Source: Microbispora hainanensis
GTDB lineage: Bacteria; Actinomycetota; Actinomycetes; Streptosporangiales; Streptosporangiaceae
NCBI RefSeq assembly: GCF_006874475.1
Contig: NZ_VIRM01000026.1
Span: 1-64,000 of the forward strand
Direction: 5' to 3'
DNA: 64,000 nucleotides
Made by a program: the position numbers and the translations under genes. Below, piece by piece: positions 14,765 to 25,824 of this stretch (the stretch's first letter is position 1; each line of letters begins with the position of its first letter). Below the pieces are notes generated by a model. The model ran no database searches and was not told the DNA's origin. It was given only the letters and a program-made list of their open reading frames with translations.

Positions 14765-17700
14765 ATGCACGCGCGCCTTCGACGGGCGATCATCGCTGCC
14801 GCCGCGCTGGCCCTCGTCGCCGTCGGCCTCCCGGCGACGCCGGCCGCCGCGGCCCCCTCCTACCCGCCCGACGACTACTGCCTCGGCCAGTGCGCCGACA
14901 TCCTGCCGCCCGGCCAGAACGGCAACGCGACCCTCGTGGACATCCTGGGCAACCAGGCCTTCGGCACCTATCCGGCCCACAGCAAAGACCAGCTCGGCAA
15001 ATACTCCGGCCTGCTCTCGGGCTACACCGGCCTGACCGACGAGCAGATCTCCGCGTTCTTCAACGACAGCACGTTCGGCGTGCCGGCGAACCAGGTCGAG
15101 AGCACGGTCAGGCCGCGCTCGGACGTCACCATCGTGCGCGACAAGGCGACCGGCGTCCCGCACATCACCGGCACCACCCGCGAGGGCACCATGTTCGGCG
15201 CGGGATACGCCGGAGCGCAGGACCGGCTGTGGCTGATGGACCTCATGCGCCACGTCGGCCGGGGCGAGCTGACGCCGTTCGCCGGCGGCGCCGCCGGAAA
15301 CAGGGAGCTGGAGCAGAGCGTCTGGCGCAACTCCCCCTACACCGAGGCCGACCTCCAGGCCCAGCTCGACCGGCTGAAGACGGCCGGGACCCGGGGCGCC
15401 CAGCTCTATTCGGACGTGCAGAACTACGTCGCCGGGATCAACGCGTACATCGACCACTGCATGGCCGGCCGCGACTGCCCGGGTGAGTACGTGCTCACGG
15501 GCCACCTCGACGCGATCACGAACAAGGGCGGCCCGGACGACTTCCGGATGACCGACCTGATCGCGATCTCCGGCGTGATCGGCGGCCTGTTCGGCGGGGG
15601 CGGCGGCGCCGAGATGCAGTCGGCCCTCGTACGCGTGGCCGCGCGGGCGAAGTACGGCGCCGCCGAGGGCGACCAGGTGTGGGCGGCGTTCCGCGCGCAG
15701 AACGACCCGGAGACCGTGCTGACCCTGCACGGCGGCCAGAGCTTCCCCTTCGGAACGGCGCCGGCCGACGCGACAGGAGTGGTGCTGCCCGACGCGGGCA
15801 CGACCACGCCGGTCGACATCACGGCCAACGAGACCGGCACCGCGAGGTCCGCCACCACGCAGGTCAAGAGCGCGCTGACCGGGCTCACCGTGGACAGTTC
15901 CAAGCCGGAGATGTCCAACGCGATCGTGGTCTCGGCCGCGAAGGCGACCGGCGGCCACCCGATCGCCGTGTTCGGCCCGCAGACCGGCTACTTCGCGCCG
16001 CAACTGCTCATGCTGGAGGAGCTGTCCGGGCCCGGCATCCGGGCACGCGGCGCGGCCTTCGCCGGGCTCAACCTCTACGTGCTGCTCGGACGCGGCACCG
16101 ACTACGCCTGGAGCGCCACCTCGGCCGCCGAGGACATCACCGACACCTACGCCGTGACGCTGTGCGACCCGAACGGCGGCACGCCTGCGGTCTCCAGCGA
16201 CCACTACCTCTACCACGGCGTGTGCACGCCGATGGAGACGCTGAAGAAGACCAACTCCTGGAAGCCCAACACGGCCGACTCCACCGCCGCCGGTTCGTAC
16301 GACCTGGTCGTCAAGCGCACCGCGTATGGCCTGGTCACCTGGCGGGGCACGGTCGGCGGCGTGCCGACGGCGTTCACCACGCTGCGTTCGACCTACCAGC
16401 ACGAGGCGGACTCGGCGATCGGCTTCCAGATGTTCAACGACCCGGCGGAGATGGGCTCGGCGGCGGCCTTCGCCGGCTCGGCCTCCACCATCGGCTTCGC
16501 GTTCAACTGGTTCTACGTGAACTCCACCGACGCGGCGTACTTCATGTCCGGCAACGTCCCCGTGCGGTCACCGGAGTCCGACCCGAACCTGCCCATGTCG
16601 GGCGACGCCGCGCACGAGTGGAGCGGCTTCGATCCAGCGGCCAACACCGCGTCCTACCTCCCGCCCTCGGCGCACCCGCAGGCGGTCGACCAGGACTACT
16701 TCGTGAGCTGGAACAACAAGCAGGCCAAGGACTTCGGCGCGGCCGACGGCAACTTCAGCTTCGGGGCGGTGCACCGGGCCGATCTGCTCGACGCGCCGGT
16801 CAAGGCGGCCCTGTCCTCGGGCACCCTCGACCGCGCCGGGGTCGTGAAGATCATGGCGTCGGCGGCGACGACCGACCTGCGCGGATGGAAGGTGCTGCCC
16901 GCGCTGCTGCGCGTGGTCGGCAGCACGTCCGTCTCCGACCCCGCCCTCGCCTCGGCCGTCTCCAAGCTGTCCGCCTGGGCCGCCGCGGGCGCCAAGCGGG
17001 AGGAGACGAGCACGGGCAGCAAGAAGTACGCCCACGCCGACGCCATCCGGATCTTCGACGCCTGGTGGCCGAAGCTGGTGCGGGCCCAGTTCCGCCCCGG
17101 GCTGGGCGACGGGCTCTATCAGGCACTGGTCAACGCCCTGCAGATCAACGAGTCGCCGTCCGGGCACCAGCAGGGCGACGTCTCCTCCCTGCCCGGCTCG
17201 GCCAACGAGGCGCAGCCCCACAAGGGGTCGTCGTTCCAGTACGGCTGGTGGGGCTACGTGGACAAGGACATCCGGGCCGTGCTGGGCGACCCGGTGGCCG
17301 CTCCCCTGCCGGCGAGGTATTGCGGGGCGACCGTGGCGGCCTGCCGTACGGTCCTGCTGGACAGCCTGGCGGCGGCGCTGGCCGAACCGGCGGCGACGAC
17401 CTACCCGGGTGACGACTCCTGCTCGGCGGGCGACCAGTGGTGTGCCGACGCCGTACGGCAGTCGCCGCTCGGCGGCGTCAAGCACTCGCTGATCTCCTGG
17501 CAGAACCGGCCGACCTACCAGCAGGTGGTCTCGTTCCCCGCGCACCGCGGCGACGACGTGACCGACCTCGCCCTGGGCCGTACGGCGAGCGCGTCGAGCA
17601 CGCAGGACTCCTACACCGCCGCCAAGGCCGTCGACGGGGACCCGGCGAGCCGATGGGCCAGCGGGTGGAGCGACAACCAGTACATCCAGGTCGATCTCGG

Positions 17701-17944
17701 CTCGGCGAAGACCGTGGGACGGGTGATCCTGCGCTGGGAGACGGCCTATGGCTCGTCCTACCGGATCCAGACCTCGGCGGACGGCTCCACGTGGACCACC
17801 GTCGCGCAGACGACCACGGGCGACGGCGGCGTGGACAACGTCGCGTTCGCCCCGACCGGCGCGCGTTATGTGCGGATGCAGGGCGTCAAGCGCGGCACCG
17901 GCTACGGCTACTCGCTGTACTCCTTCGAGGTGTACGGCAGATAG
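14765..17944 (+). CDS. Secreted penicillin-acylase-family amidase with C-terminal discoidin domain
   Basis: 1059 residues. A signal peptide (about 1-30, ending AAAA) is followed by a peptidase S45/Ntn-hydrolase domain. These precursors self-process at a Ser that becomes the N-terminal nucleophile of the beta chain; here the candidate is Ser384 in PEMSNAIVV. Downstream are GRGTDYAWSATS and the usual Asn/Arg-rich core. The last 126 residues (934-1059) form an F5/8 type C (CBM32-like) domain starting DLALGRTASASSTQDSYTAA. Family members cleave penicillins, acyl-homoserine lactones or echinocandin-type lipopeptides; the substrate here is unknown. The start ATG has a weak GAAGGGAAG SD. It converges on the leftward block, with only 8 bases before the next stop codon. 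Confidence 0.88.
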   Translation: MHARLRRAIIAAAALALVAVGLPATPAAAAPSYPPDDYCLGQCADILPPGQNGNATLVDILGNQAFGTYPAHSKDQLGKYSGLLSGYTGLTDEQISAFFNDSTFGVPANQVESTVRPRSDVTIVRDKATGVPHITGTTREGTMFGAGYAGAQDRLWLMDLMRHVGRGELTPFAGGAAGNRELEQSVWRNSPYTEADLQAQLDRLKTAGTRGAQLYSDVQNYVAGINAYIDHCMAGRDCPGEYVLTGHLDAITNKGGPDDFRMTDLIAISGVIGGLFGGGGGAEMQSALVRVAARAKYGAAEGDQVWAAFRAQNDPETVLTLHGGQSFPFGTAPADATGVVLPDAGTTTPVDITANETGTARSATTQVKSALTGLTVDSSKPEMSNAIVVSAAKATGGHPIAVFGPQTGYFAPQLLMLEELSGPGIRARGAAFAGLNLYVLLGRGTDYAWSATSAAEDITDTYAVTLCDPNGGTPAVSSDHYLYHGVCTPMETLKKTNSWKPNTADSTAAGSYDLVVKRTAYGLVTWRGTVGGVPTAFTTLRSTYQHEADSAIGFQMFNDPAEMGSAAAFAGSASTIGFAFNWFYVNSTDAAYFMSGNVPVRSPESDPNLPMSGDAAHEWSGFDPAANTASYLPPSAHPQAVDQDYFVSWNNKQAKDFGAADGNFSFGAVHRADLLDAPVKAALSSGTLDRAGVVKIMASAATTDLRGWKVLPALLRVVGSTSVSDPALASAVSKLSAWAAAGAKREETSTGSKKYAHADAIRIFDAWWPKLVRAQFRPGLGDGLYQALVNALQINESPSGHQQGDVSSLPGSANEAQPHKGSSFQYGWWGYVDKDIRAVLGDPVAAPLPARYCGATVAACRTVLLDSLAAALAEPAATTYPGDDSCSAGDQWCADAVRQSPLGGVKHSLISWQNRPTYQQVVSFPAHRGDDVTDLALGRTASASSTQDSYTAAKAVDGDPASRWASGWSDNQYIQVDLGSAKTVGRVILRWETAYGSSYRIQTSADGSTWTTVAQTTTGDGGVDNVAFAPTGARYVRMQGVKRGTGYGYSLYSFEVYGR

Positions 17945-17952
17945 CACGGCGG

Positions 17953-18198
17953 TCAGCCCGGCTCGCGCCAGCCCTCGCCCTCGTCGGCGAGGACATCGAG
18001 CCGGGCCAGGTCCGCCGGGCCGAGGGCGCCGTCCGGGTCGTCCACGACGACCACCCACTGGGCGTCCTCGGCGTCGTCCTCGCCTGCGAGCAGCTCACGG
18101 ACGACGCCGGGAACGCCGAGTGCCGGGAACAACTCGGCGACGGTCTCGGCCGACTCCTCCGCGCTGTCCCGCTCGGGAAACACCAGCAGGTGACGCAC
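17953..18198 (-). CDS. Small RraB-like protein (regulator of ribonuclease activity B fold)
   Basis: 81 residues, acidic. The pattern VRHLLVFP, a helix with alternating Ala, then WVVVVDD, a second helix LARLDVLADE and a final GW resembles RraB-domain proteins, which inhibit RNase E-type endonucleases in other bacteria. The resemblance is by eye only. Two adjacent GTG codons follow a GGAGGAG; the second (18198) has the better spacing. It lies 51 bases beyond pheT in the same direction, so it may be the last gene of the pheST transcript. Confidence 0.5.
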   Translation of the reverse strand: MRHLLVFPERDSAEESAETVAELFPALGVPGVVRELLAGEDDAEDAQWVVVVDDPDGALGPADLARLDVLADEGEGWREPG

Positions 18199-18249
18199 CA
18201 CTCCTCCGGGAGAGACGGCCGCGGGCGATCACGCCCAGGTGATCATTAC

Positions 18250-20819
18250 TCAGGCGCCGCGGAGCTGGGCTCCGGTGCGCTCGGCGGCGAGGGCGACGGC
18301 GGCGTCACGCGCGGCCGTGGTCTCCTCGACCGTGAGCGTGCGGTCGGGCGCCCGGAACCGCAGCGTGTAGGCCAGGGACTTGTTGCCCTCGCCCACCTGC
18401 GGGCCCGTGTAGACGTCGAACAGCCTGATCGACTCGAGCAGCTCACCCGCCCCCTCCCGGAGGGCGGCCTCGACCTCGGCGACCGGGGTGGAGACGGCGA
18501 CGGTCAGCGCCACGTCCTGCGTCGCCACCGGGTAGGCGGACACGGCGGGCGTCTGCACCGGCCCGGTGGGGGTCAGCAGGGACAGCTCCAGCTCCATCGC
18601 GCAGGTGCGCGGCGGCAGCCCGTAGGCCTCGACGACCCGCGGATGCAGCTCGCCCGCGTGGCCGGCCAGCACCGTCTCACCGGTCTCGGCATCGGTGACG
18701 GTCAGCGCGGCGCACCGCCCCGGATGCCACGGCTCATGCTGGTCGGCCCGGACGCCGAGCTCCACGCCCGCCGCCCGCGCGACCGTGCGGGCCGCCTCGA
18801 CGGCGTCCGCCCAGGACGCCTGCCGGCCCTCGCCCCACCAGCCGGAGCGCTCGAACTCTCCGGCCAGCACCACGGCCACCCGCAGCGGCTGCCTCGGCAG
18901 CGCCGTCTCGATCGCCGCCAGCTCCTCCTCCGTGGGCCTGCGGTCGACCGGGAGGACCGGGGCCGTCGCGGGCGCCTGCGGCTCGGGCCGGTAGACCAGC
19001 CCGGACTCGAACAGCGCCACGTCGCTGTGGCCACGGCCCACATTGCGCACCAGGGTCTTCAGCAGGCCCGGCAGCAGCGTGGTCCGCATGAACGGCTCGT
19101 CCTCGCTGAGCGGGTTGACCAGCCGGGTCGCCCGCCTGCGGGGGTCCTGCTCGGGCAGCAGCAGGTTGTCGAGGTCGCGCGGCCCCATGAACGGGTAGGC
19201 GAGCACCTCCACGTATCCCGCGTGGGCCAGGGCGCGGCCCACCCGGCGGCGCAGCCGCTGCGCCTCGGTCAGCCCGCCCCCGGCCGGGGCCGGCGGCAGG
19301 ACCGACGGGATGCGGTCGTACCCCTCAAGCCGGATGACCTCCTCGGCGAGGTCGTTCGGGTCGGTCAGGTCGGGACGCCAGGTCGGCGGCGTGACCGTGA
19401 TCAGGTCGTCGCCGGGGACGGCCAGCCGGCCGGCGAGGTCGCCGGAGGCGAGCACGCCGGTGGCCGCGACGCCGTGGCCGGCCGTGGCGGCGGGGGCGGC
19501 GCCCTCCGTCACCGTGCAGCCGATCTGCTCCAGCCTGCGGATCACGGTCTCCCGGTCGTACGTCACGCCCGCCACACGGCTGGGGTGGTCGGCCGGGATG
19601 GTGATCCGCACCGGCGAGACGTCCACCTGGGTGTGAGTCACTCCGGGGTCGGCGACGGCCCCGCCCAGCTCGACCAGGAGCTGGACGGCACGCCACGACG
19701 CGGCGAGGGGCAGCTCGCGGTCGACGCCGCGCTCGAACCGCTTGGACGCCTCGCTCACCAGGTTGTGCCGCCGCGACTCACGGGCGATGCCGGTGGCCGA
19801 GAAGTGCGCCGCCTCGATGACGATGTCGGTCGAGGTGTCGGAGATCTCCGTGTGCAGGCCGCCCATCGTGCCGGCCATGGAGATCGGGCCCGAGTCGTCG
19901 GTGATGAGGATGTCCTCCTCGTGGAGCGTCCGCACCACGTGGTCGAGCGTCTCCAGGGTCTCCCCGGGGCGAGCCCGCCGTACGACGACCGGGCCGGACA
20001 GGCGCGACCGGTCGAAGGCGTGCAGGGGCTGGCCGAGCTCCAGCATCACGTAATTGGTGATGTCGACGGCCAGCGAGACCGAGCGCATGCCGGCGCGGGC
20101 CAGCCGCACCCGCATCCACAGCGGCGACTCGGCGGCCGGGTCGAAGCCGGTGACCGAGCGCAGCACGAAGCGGTCGCAGGCGGAGGGGTCCTCGATCGCC
20201 GCGGGCCACGACTGGCCGCCGCCCGACTCCGCCTCGGTCGCGGCCGGGTCGCGGAACGGCACGCCGAACGCGATGGCCGCCTCACGGGCGACGCCGCGGA
20301 TCGACAGGGCATAGCCGCGGTCGGTGGCGACCTCGAGTTCGAGCACGTCGTCACGCAGGCCGAGCAGCTCGACCACGTCGGCGCCGATCGGGGTGTCCTC
20401 CGGCAGCAGCAGGATGCCCGGGGAGGACTCGGCGATGCCGAGCTCGGCCTCCGAGCAGATCATGCCGTCGGACAGGCGCCCGTAGGTCTTGCGGGAGCCG
20501 ATCTCGAAGCCGCCGGGGAGCACCGCGCCGGGCAGCGCGACCGGGACCACGGCGCCCACGGAGAAGTTCGTCGCGCCGCAGACGATCTCGCGCGGCGTCG
20601 CCTCCCCCACCTCGACCTTGCAGTGCCGGATGGGTTTCTTGAACCCGGTCAGCTCCTCGATCTCGAGGACCCGGCCGACCACGACGTTCTTGATCTCGTG
20701 GCCGTGCGAGTGGATGGCCTCCAGCTTGAGGCCGGCGGCGGTGAGCCGGTCGGCCACCTCCTGGGCGGTGACCGCGGGGAGATCGACGTACTCCCGCAGC
20801 CATGAAAGCGGGACCTTCA

Positions 20820-20820
<1 letters not shown>
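18250..20820 (-). CDS. pheT: Phenylalanyl-tRNA synthetase beta subunit
   Basis: 856 residues; with PheS forms the alpha2-beta2 enzyme that charges tRNA-Phe. The N-terminal tRNA-binding (EMAP/OB) domain is about 40-150, followed by the B3/B4 editing region (about 210-390) and B5. The C-terminal anticodon-binding FDX-ACB domain covers about 760-856 ([20 protein letters not shown] and on). The ATG shares one base with the pheS stop (TGATG), giving coupled translation and balanced subunits. Length and domain order are normal. Confidence 0.97.
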
Positions 20821-23124
<2,304 letters not shown>

Positions 23125-23221
23125 GAGACCGCCTCCTCGAGCTCCGGAACTGCGCGCGCCGCCGACGTCCTGCGCGACTCCTTCGCCGACAATAGCGGGT
23201 TTCCCGGGCCCGGCAGCAGCC

Positions 23222-24055
23222 TCAGAGCGCCGGGGTAGTGGGATCTTCCACGGAATGTAAGGTCTGCCGTTGAGCGCGCGCGGAGGCGTACAGGCAGACC
23301 GCGGCGGCGGTGGCGAGATTCAGGCTTTCCGCCCGCCCGTAAATCGGGACGCGCACCACCTCGTCGGCCAGCGCGAGGAGCTCGGGCGGCAGTCCCCACG
23401 CCTCGTTGCCGAACAGCCAGGCGGCGGGTGTGTCCAGGGCGACCTCGTCGAGCGTCCGGGTGCCGGCGCCGTCGGCCGCGAACACGCGCAGCCCCGCCTC
23501 CTTCGCGTGCCGCACGGCGTCCGCCACGGGAGTTCCGGTCACGACCGGCAGGTGGAAAAGGCTCCCAGCGCTGGCCCGCACGCACTTGCCGTTGTACGGG
23601 TCGACCGACGCGTCGGTGAACACCACCGAGTCGGCGCCCGCGGCGTCGGCGGTGCGCAGGACGGTCCCCGCGTTGCCGGGGTCGCGCACGTGGGCGAGGA
23701 TCGCCACCAGCCGGGCTCCCCGCGGCACCGCCTCAGGCAGCGGCACGTGCACGAACCGGCACACGGCGAGCAGGCCCTGCGGGGTGACCGTCTGGGTCAG
23801 CTCCGACATGACCTCGCCGCTCGCCCGGTGGACCGGGACCCCCGCCGCGACGGCGGCGGCCACGATGTCGGCGTGCCGCGTCTCCGCCTCGACCGTCGTG
23901 AACAGCTCGACCGTCACGTCCTTGAGTGCGAGCGCCTCACGGACCGCCTGCGGCCCTTCCGCCAGGAACGCCCGGTCGCGGTCGCGGAACGCGCGCTTGG
24001 TCAGCCTGCGGGCCGCCTTGACGCGCGGCGACTTGATGTTGGTGAGCTCCGCCAT
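23222..24055 (-). CDS. TrmH/SpoU-family 23S rRNA 2'-O-ribose methyltransferase
   Basis: 277 residues. The N-terminal substrate-binding domain begins with the family hallmark IKSPRVKAARRLTKRAFRDR. The SPOUT knot follows with DPGNAGTVLRTADAAG (motif 1), FGNEAWGLPPE (motif 2) and RVPIYGRAESLNLATAAAVC (motif 3), where SAM binds. Such proteins modify 23S rRNA; the exact nucleotide (RlmB-like or thiostrepton-resistance-like) cannot be told from sequence. Its location directly after rplT in a ribosomal cluster supports an rRNA role. Confidence 0.9.
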   Translation of the reverse strand: MAELTNIKSPRVKAARRLTKRAFRDRDRAFLAEGPQAVREALALKDVTVELFTTVEAETRHADIVAAAVAAGVPVHRASGEVMSELTQTVTPQGLLAVCRFVHVPLPEAVPRGARLVAILAHVRDPGNAGTVLRTADAAGADSVVFTDASVDPYNGKCVRASAGSLFHLPVVTGTPVADAVRHAKEAGLRVFAADGAGTRTLDEVALDTPAAWLFGNEAWGLPPELLALADEVVRVPIYGRAESLNLATAAAVCLYASARAQRQTLHSVEDPTTPAL

Positions 24056-24082
24056 GCCCGCATGTCCCCCCTCGACGTGGAT

Positions 24083-24110
24083 GAGGGCCCGCCGCAGGCG
24101 ACGGGCCCTC
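24083..24110 (-). terminator. Terminator after rplT
   Basis: Perfect 9-bp inverted repeat GAGGGCCCG (24083-24091) / CGGGCCCTC (24102-24110), 10-base loop, 21 bases beyond the rplT stop. It separates the infC-rpmI-rplT message from the methyltransferase gene. Confidence 0.7.
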
Positions 24111-24131
24111 GTGTGTGCGCAGGTGCAGGTC

Positions 24132-24512
24132 TCAGGCGACCGGCGCGTTCACGTCGGAAGGGAGCGCCTTGCGGGCGGACTCGACCAGCGTGGCGAAGGT
24201 CTGCGTGTCGTTCACCGCGAGGTCCGCGAGGATCTTGCGGTCCACCTCGATGCCGGCCAGGCGCAGACCCTGGATGAACCGGTTGTACGTGATGCCGTTG
24301 GCGCGGGCCGCGGCGTTGATCCGCTGGATCCACAGCCGGCGGAACGTGCCCTTCTTGTCCTTGCGGTCCCGGTACGCATAGGTCATCGAGTGGAGCATCT
24401 GCTCCTTGGCCTTGCGGTAGAGCCGCGACCGCTGCCCCCGGTAACCGCTCGCCCGCTCGAGGACGACCCGGCGCTTCTTCTTGGCGTTGAGCGCCCGCTT
24501 AACGCGTGCCAT
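24132..24512 (-). CDS. rplT: 50S ribosomal protein bL20
   Basis: 126 residues. Basic N-terminus [15 protein letters not shown], then [17 protein letters not shown] and [13 protein letters not shown], the standard L20 sequence needed early in 50S assembly. The C-terminal globular part ends with an Ala/Pro tail. It follows rpmI by 22 bases. In other bacteria L20 represses its own operon by binding the leader; whether it does so here is open (see the structures at 24757-24791 and 25522-25556). Confidence 0.98.
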   Translation of the reverse strand: MARVKRALNAKKKRRVVLERASGYRGQRSRLYRKAKEQMLHSMTYAYRDRKDKKGTFRRLWIQRINAAARANGITYNRFIQGLRLAGIEVDRKILADLAVNDTQTFATLVESARKALPSDVNAPVA

Positions 24513-24534
24513 GTTGTTCTATCTCCCCGGGTCG

Positions 24535-24729
24535 TTACTTCGCGAGCAGCTTCTTGATCTTCTTGGTGTCGGCGTCGGACAAGACGACGACGCCCTCGAG
24601 ACGGCGCGTGCGAGTGGACGGCTTGTGCTCGAACAGGTGCTGCCGGTTGGCGCGGCGGCGGACAACCTTGCCGGATCCGGTGAGCCGGAACCGCTTCTTC
24701 GCACCGCTGTGCGTCTTCATCTTCGGCAT
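24535..24729 (-). CDS. rpmI: 50S ribosomal protein bL35
   Basis: 64 residues, [20 protein letters not shown] and on, a standard bL35. Very basic, no odd features. It is preceded by a GAGGAGAG SD and by a strong hairpin in the 140-base gap after infC. Confidence 0.98.
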   Translation of the reverse strand: MPKMKTHSGAKKRFRLTGSGKVVRRRANRQHLFEHKPSTRTRRLEGVVVLSDADTKKIKKLLAK

Positions 24730-24756
24730 CTCAGCCGTCTCTCCTCTTTCGTCCGT

Positions 24757-24791
24757 GCCGACGGCCCGGGCCGGTAACCCGGGCCGACGGC
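24757..24791 (-). promoter_or_regulatory. Hairpin between infC and rpmI
   Basis: GCCGACGGCCCGGG (24757-24770) faces CCCGGGCCGACGGC (24778-24791): 13 of 14 positions pair, with a 7-base loop. It ends 27 bases before the rpmI start. It could be an RNA processing site, a partial terminator that lowers rpmI-rplT relative to infC, or a site for ribosomal-protein feedback. Confidence 0.45.
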
Positions 24792-24869
24792 CTGCTTACT
24801 CCGCGAGACCGTCCCGGTCTCGGTTTCCGTGAATGTCTGCGGCGCCCCGCCTGGTGGTTCAGGCGGGCG

Positions 24870-25478
24870 TCACTGCGGCTGCGCGGCCTGCTCCTCGGCG
24901 GGCTCCGCGTCCTGCTGGCCGGTGCCGCGGGCCTTGGCGGCGGCCTTCTCGGCCTTCGCCTCGGCCTTCTTCTTGTGCGGCCCGATCACCATGATCATGT
25001 TGCGACCGTCCTGCTTCGGCTGCGACTCGACGAACCCCAGGTCGGTGACATCCTCTGCGAGGCGCTGCAGGAGCCGGAAGCCCAGCTCTGGCCGGGACTG
25101 CTCGCGGCCCCGGAACATGATCGTGACCTTGACCTTGTCTCCCGCCTTCAGGAAGCGCACGACGTGACCCTTCTTGGTCTCGTAGTCGTGCGGGTCGATC
25201 TTCGGCCGGAGCTTGATCTCCTTGATGATCGTGTGCGCCTGGTTGCGGCGGGCCTCGCGTGCCTTCATGGCCGACTCGTACTTGAACTTGCCGTAGTCCA
25301 TGAGCTTGCAGACGGGCGGGCGGGCCGTGGCCGCGACCTCCACCAGGTCGAGATCGCTCTCCTGCGCCAGCTTCAGTGCGTCGCCAATGGAGACGATGCC
25401 GACCTGTTCGCCGTTCGGGCCGACGAGGCGCACCTCGGGCACGCGAATACGGTCGTTGATGCGGGGCTCGGTGCTGAT
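24870..25478 (-). CDS. infC: Translation initiation factor IF-3
   Basis: 202 residues from an ATC start at 25478. IF-3 binds the 30S subunit, keeps it apart from 50S and proofreads the initiator tRNA and start codon. The sequence [12 protein letters not shown] at the N-terminus, then [10 protein letters not shown] and [15 protein letters not shown] (linker and C-domain), is diagnostic. A Lys/Ala-rich tail (about 170-202) is typical of actinobacteria. The ATC follows GGAGGT at normal spacing; the next candidate, a GTG at 25442, would cut off the conserved PRINDRIR motif. A non-AUG start here is known in the family to allow IF-3 to repress its own translation. Confidence 0.93.
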   Translation of the reverse strand: MSTEPRINDRIRVPEVRLVGPNGEQVGIVSIGDALKLAQESDLDLVEVAATARPPVCKLMDYGKFKYESAMKAREARRNQAHTIIKEIKLRPKIDPHDYETKKGHVVRFLKAGDKVKVTIMFRGREQSRPELGFRLLQRLAEDVTDLGFVESQPKQDGRNMIMVIGPHKKKAEAKAEKAAAKARGTGQQDAEPAEEQAAQPQ

Positions 25479-25521
25479 GGGACCTCCAAAAGACTTCCGC
25501 TTGTCTCGACCGTGCGGAGTA

Positions 25522-25556
25522 TAAAAACAAAACCCCGCACGTCACGCATGCGGGGT
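25522..25556 (-). terminator. Intrinsic terminator / attenuator in the infC leader
   Basis: On the minus strand an 8-bp stem (arms 25549-25556 and 25532-25539, ACCCCGCA/TGCGGGGT) is followed directly by TTTTGTTTTTAT (25520-25531). This is the best classical intrinsic terminator in the window, and it ends only about 44 bases before the infC start. It could terminate aroE transcripts or act as an attenuator for infC-rpmI-rplT. A -10-like TAGCGT lies near 25680 upstream of it. Confidence 0.8.
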
Positions 25557-25744
25557 CACTGAGCTCTCCTGCCGAAAACTCCGGTGTGATCCTTGACCCG
25601 TCCGCCTTTCGGCGGAGCAGGTGGGAGGAGGACCTCCGCTTGCGCGTCCAGCTCATGCCGGACCGATCGAGTTCCTACGCTACCACAAACCCGAAGCTTC
25701 CCCGACGTATTCCTGGGGCCCCCGTGGGGTGCCCCAGGCTCCGC

Positions 25745-25824
25745 TCATGGTGCCGCTCAGGAGGTCATGGTGCCGCTCAGGAGGTCATGGTGCCGCTCAG
25801 GAGGTCATGGTGCTGCTCAGGAGG
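25745..25824. repeat. 20-bp tandem repeat (4 copies) spanning the aroE stop codon
   Basis: Units at 25745, 25765, 25785 and 25805, each 20 bases. The first three are identical and the fourth differs by one base. The aroE stop codon (25817-25819) lies inside the last unit, so TGA recurs every 20 bases downstream, passing through all three frames. On the plus strand each junction also reads as an AGGAGG SD followed by ATG, but no real gene follows. Confidence 0.95.

Noticed and set aside
17437-20805. A 1122-codon plus-strand frame over pheT
   Set aside because: It begins inside the penicillin-acylase gene and runs antisense to pheT. No recognisable protein; explained by third-position GC bias.
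25745-25824. Repeated AGGAGG-ATG pairs on the plus strand that resemble ribosome-binding sites
   Set aside because: They arise from the repeat around the aroE stop codon; the plus-strand frame that follows is antisense to aroE.
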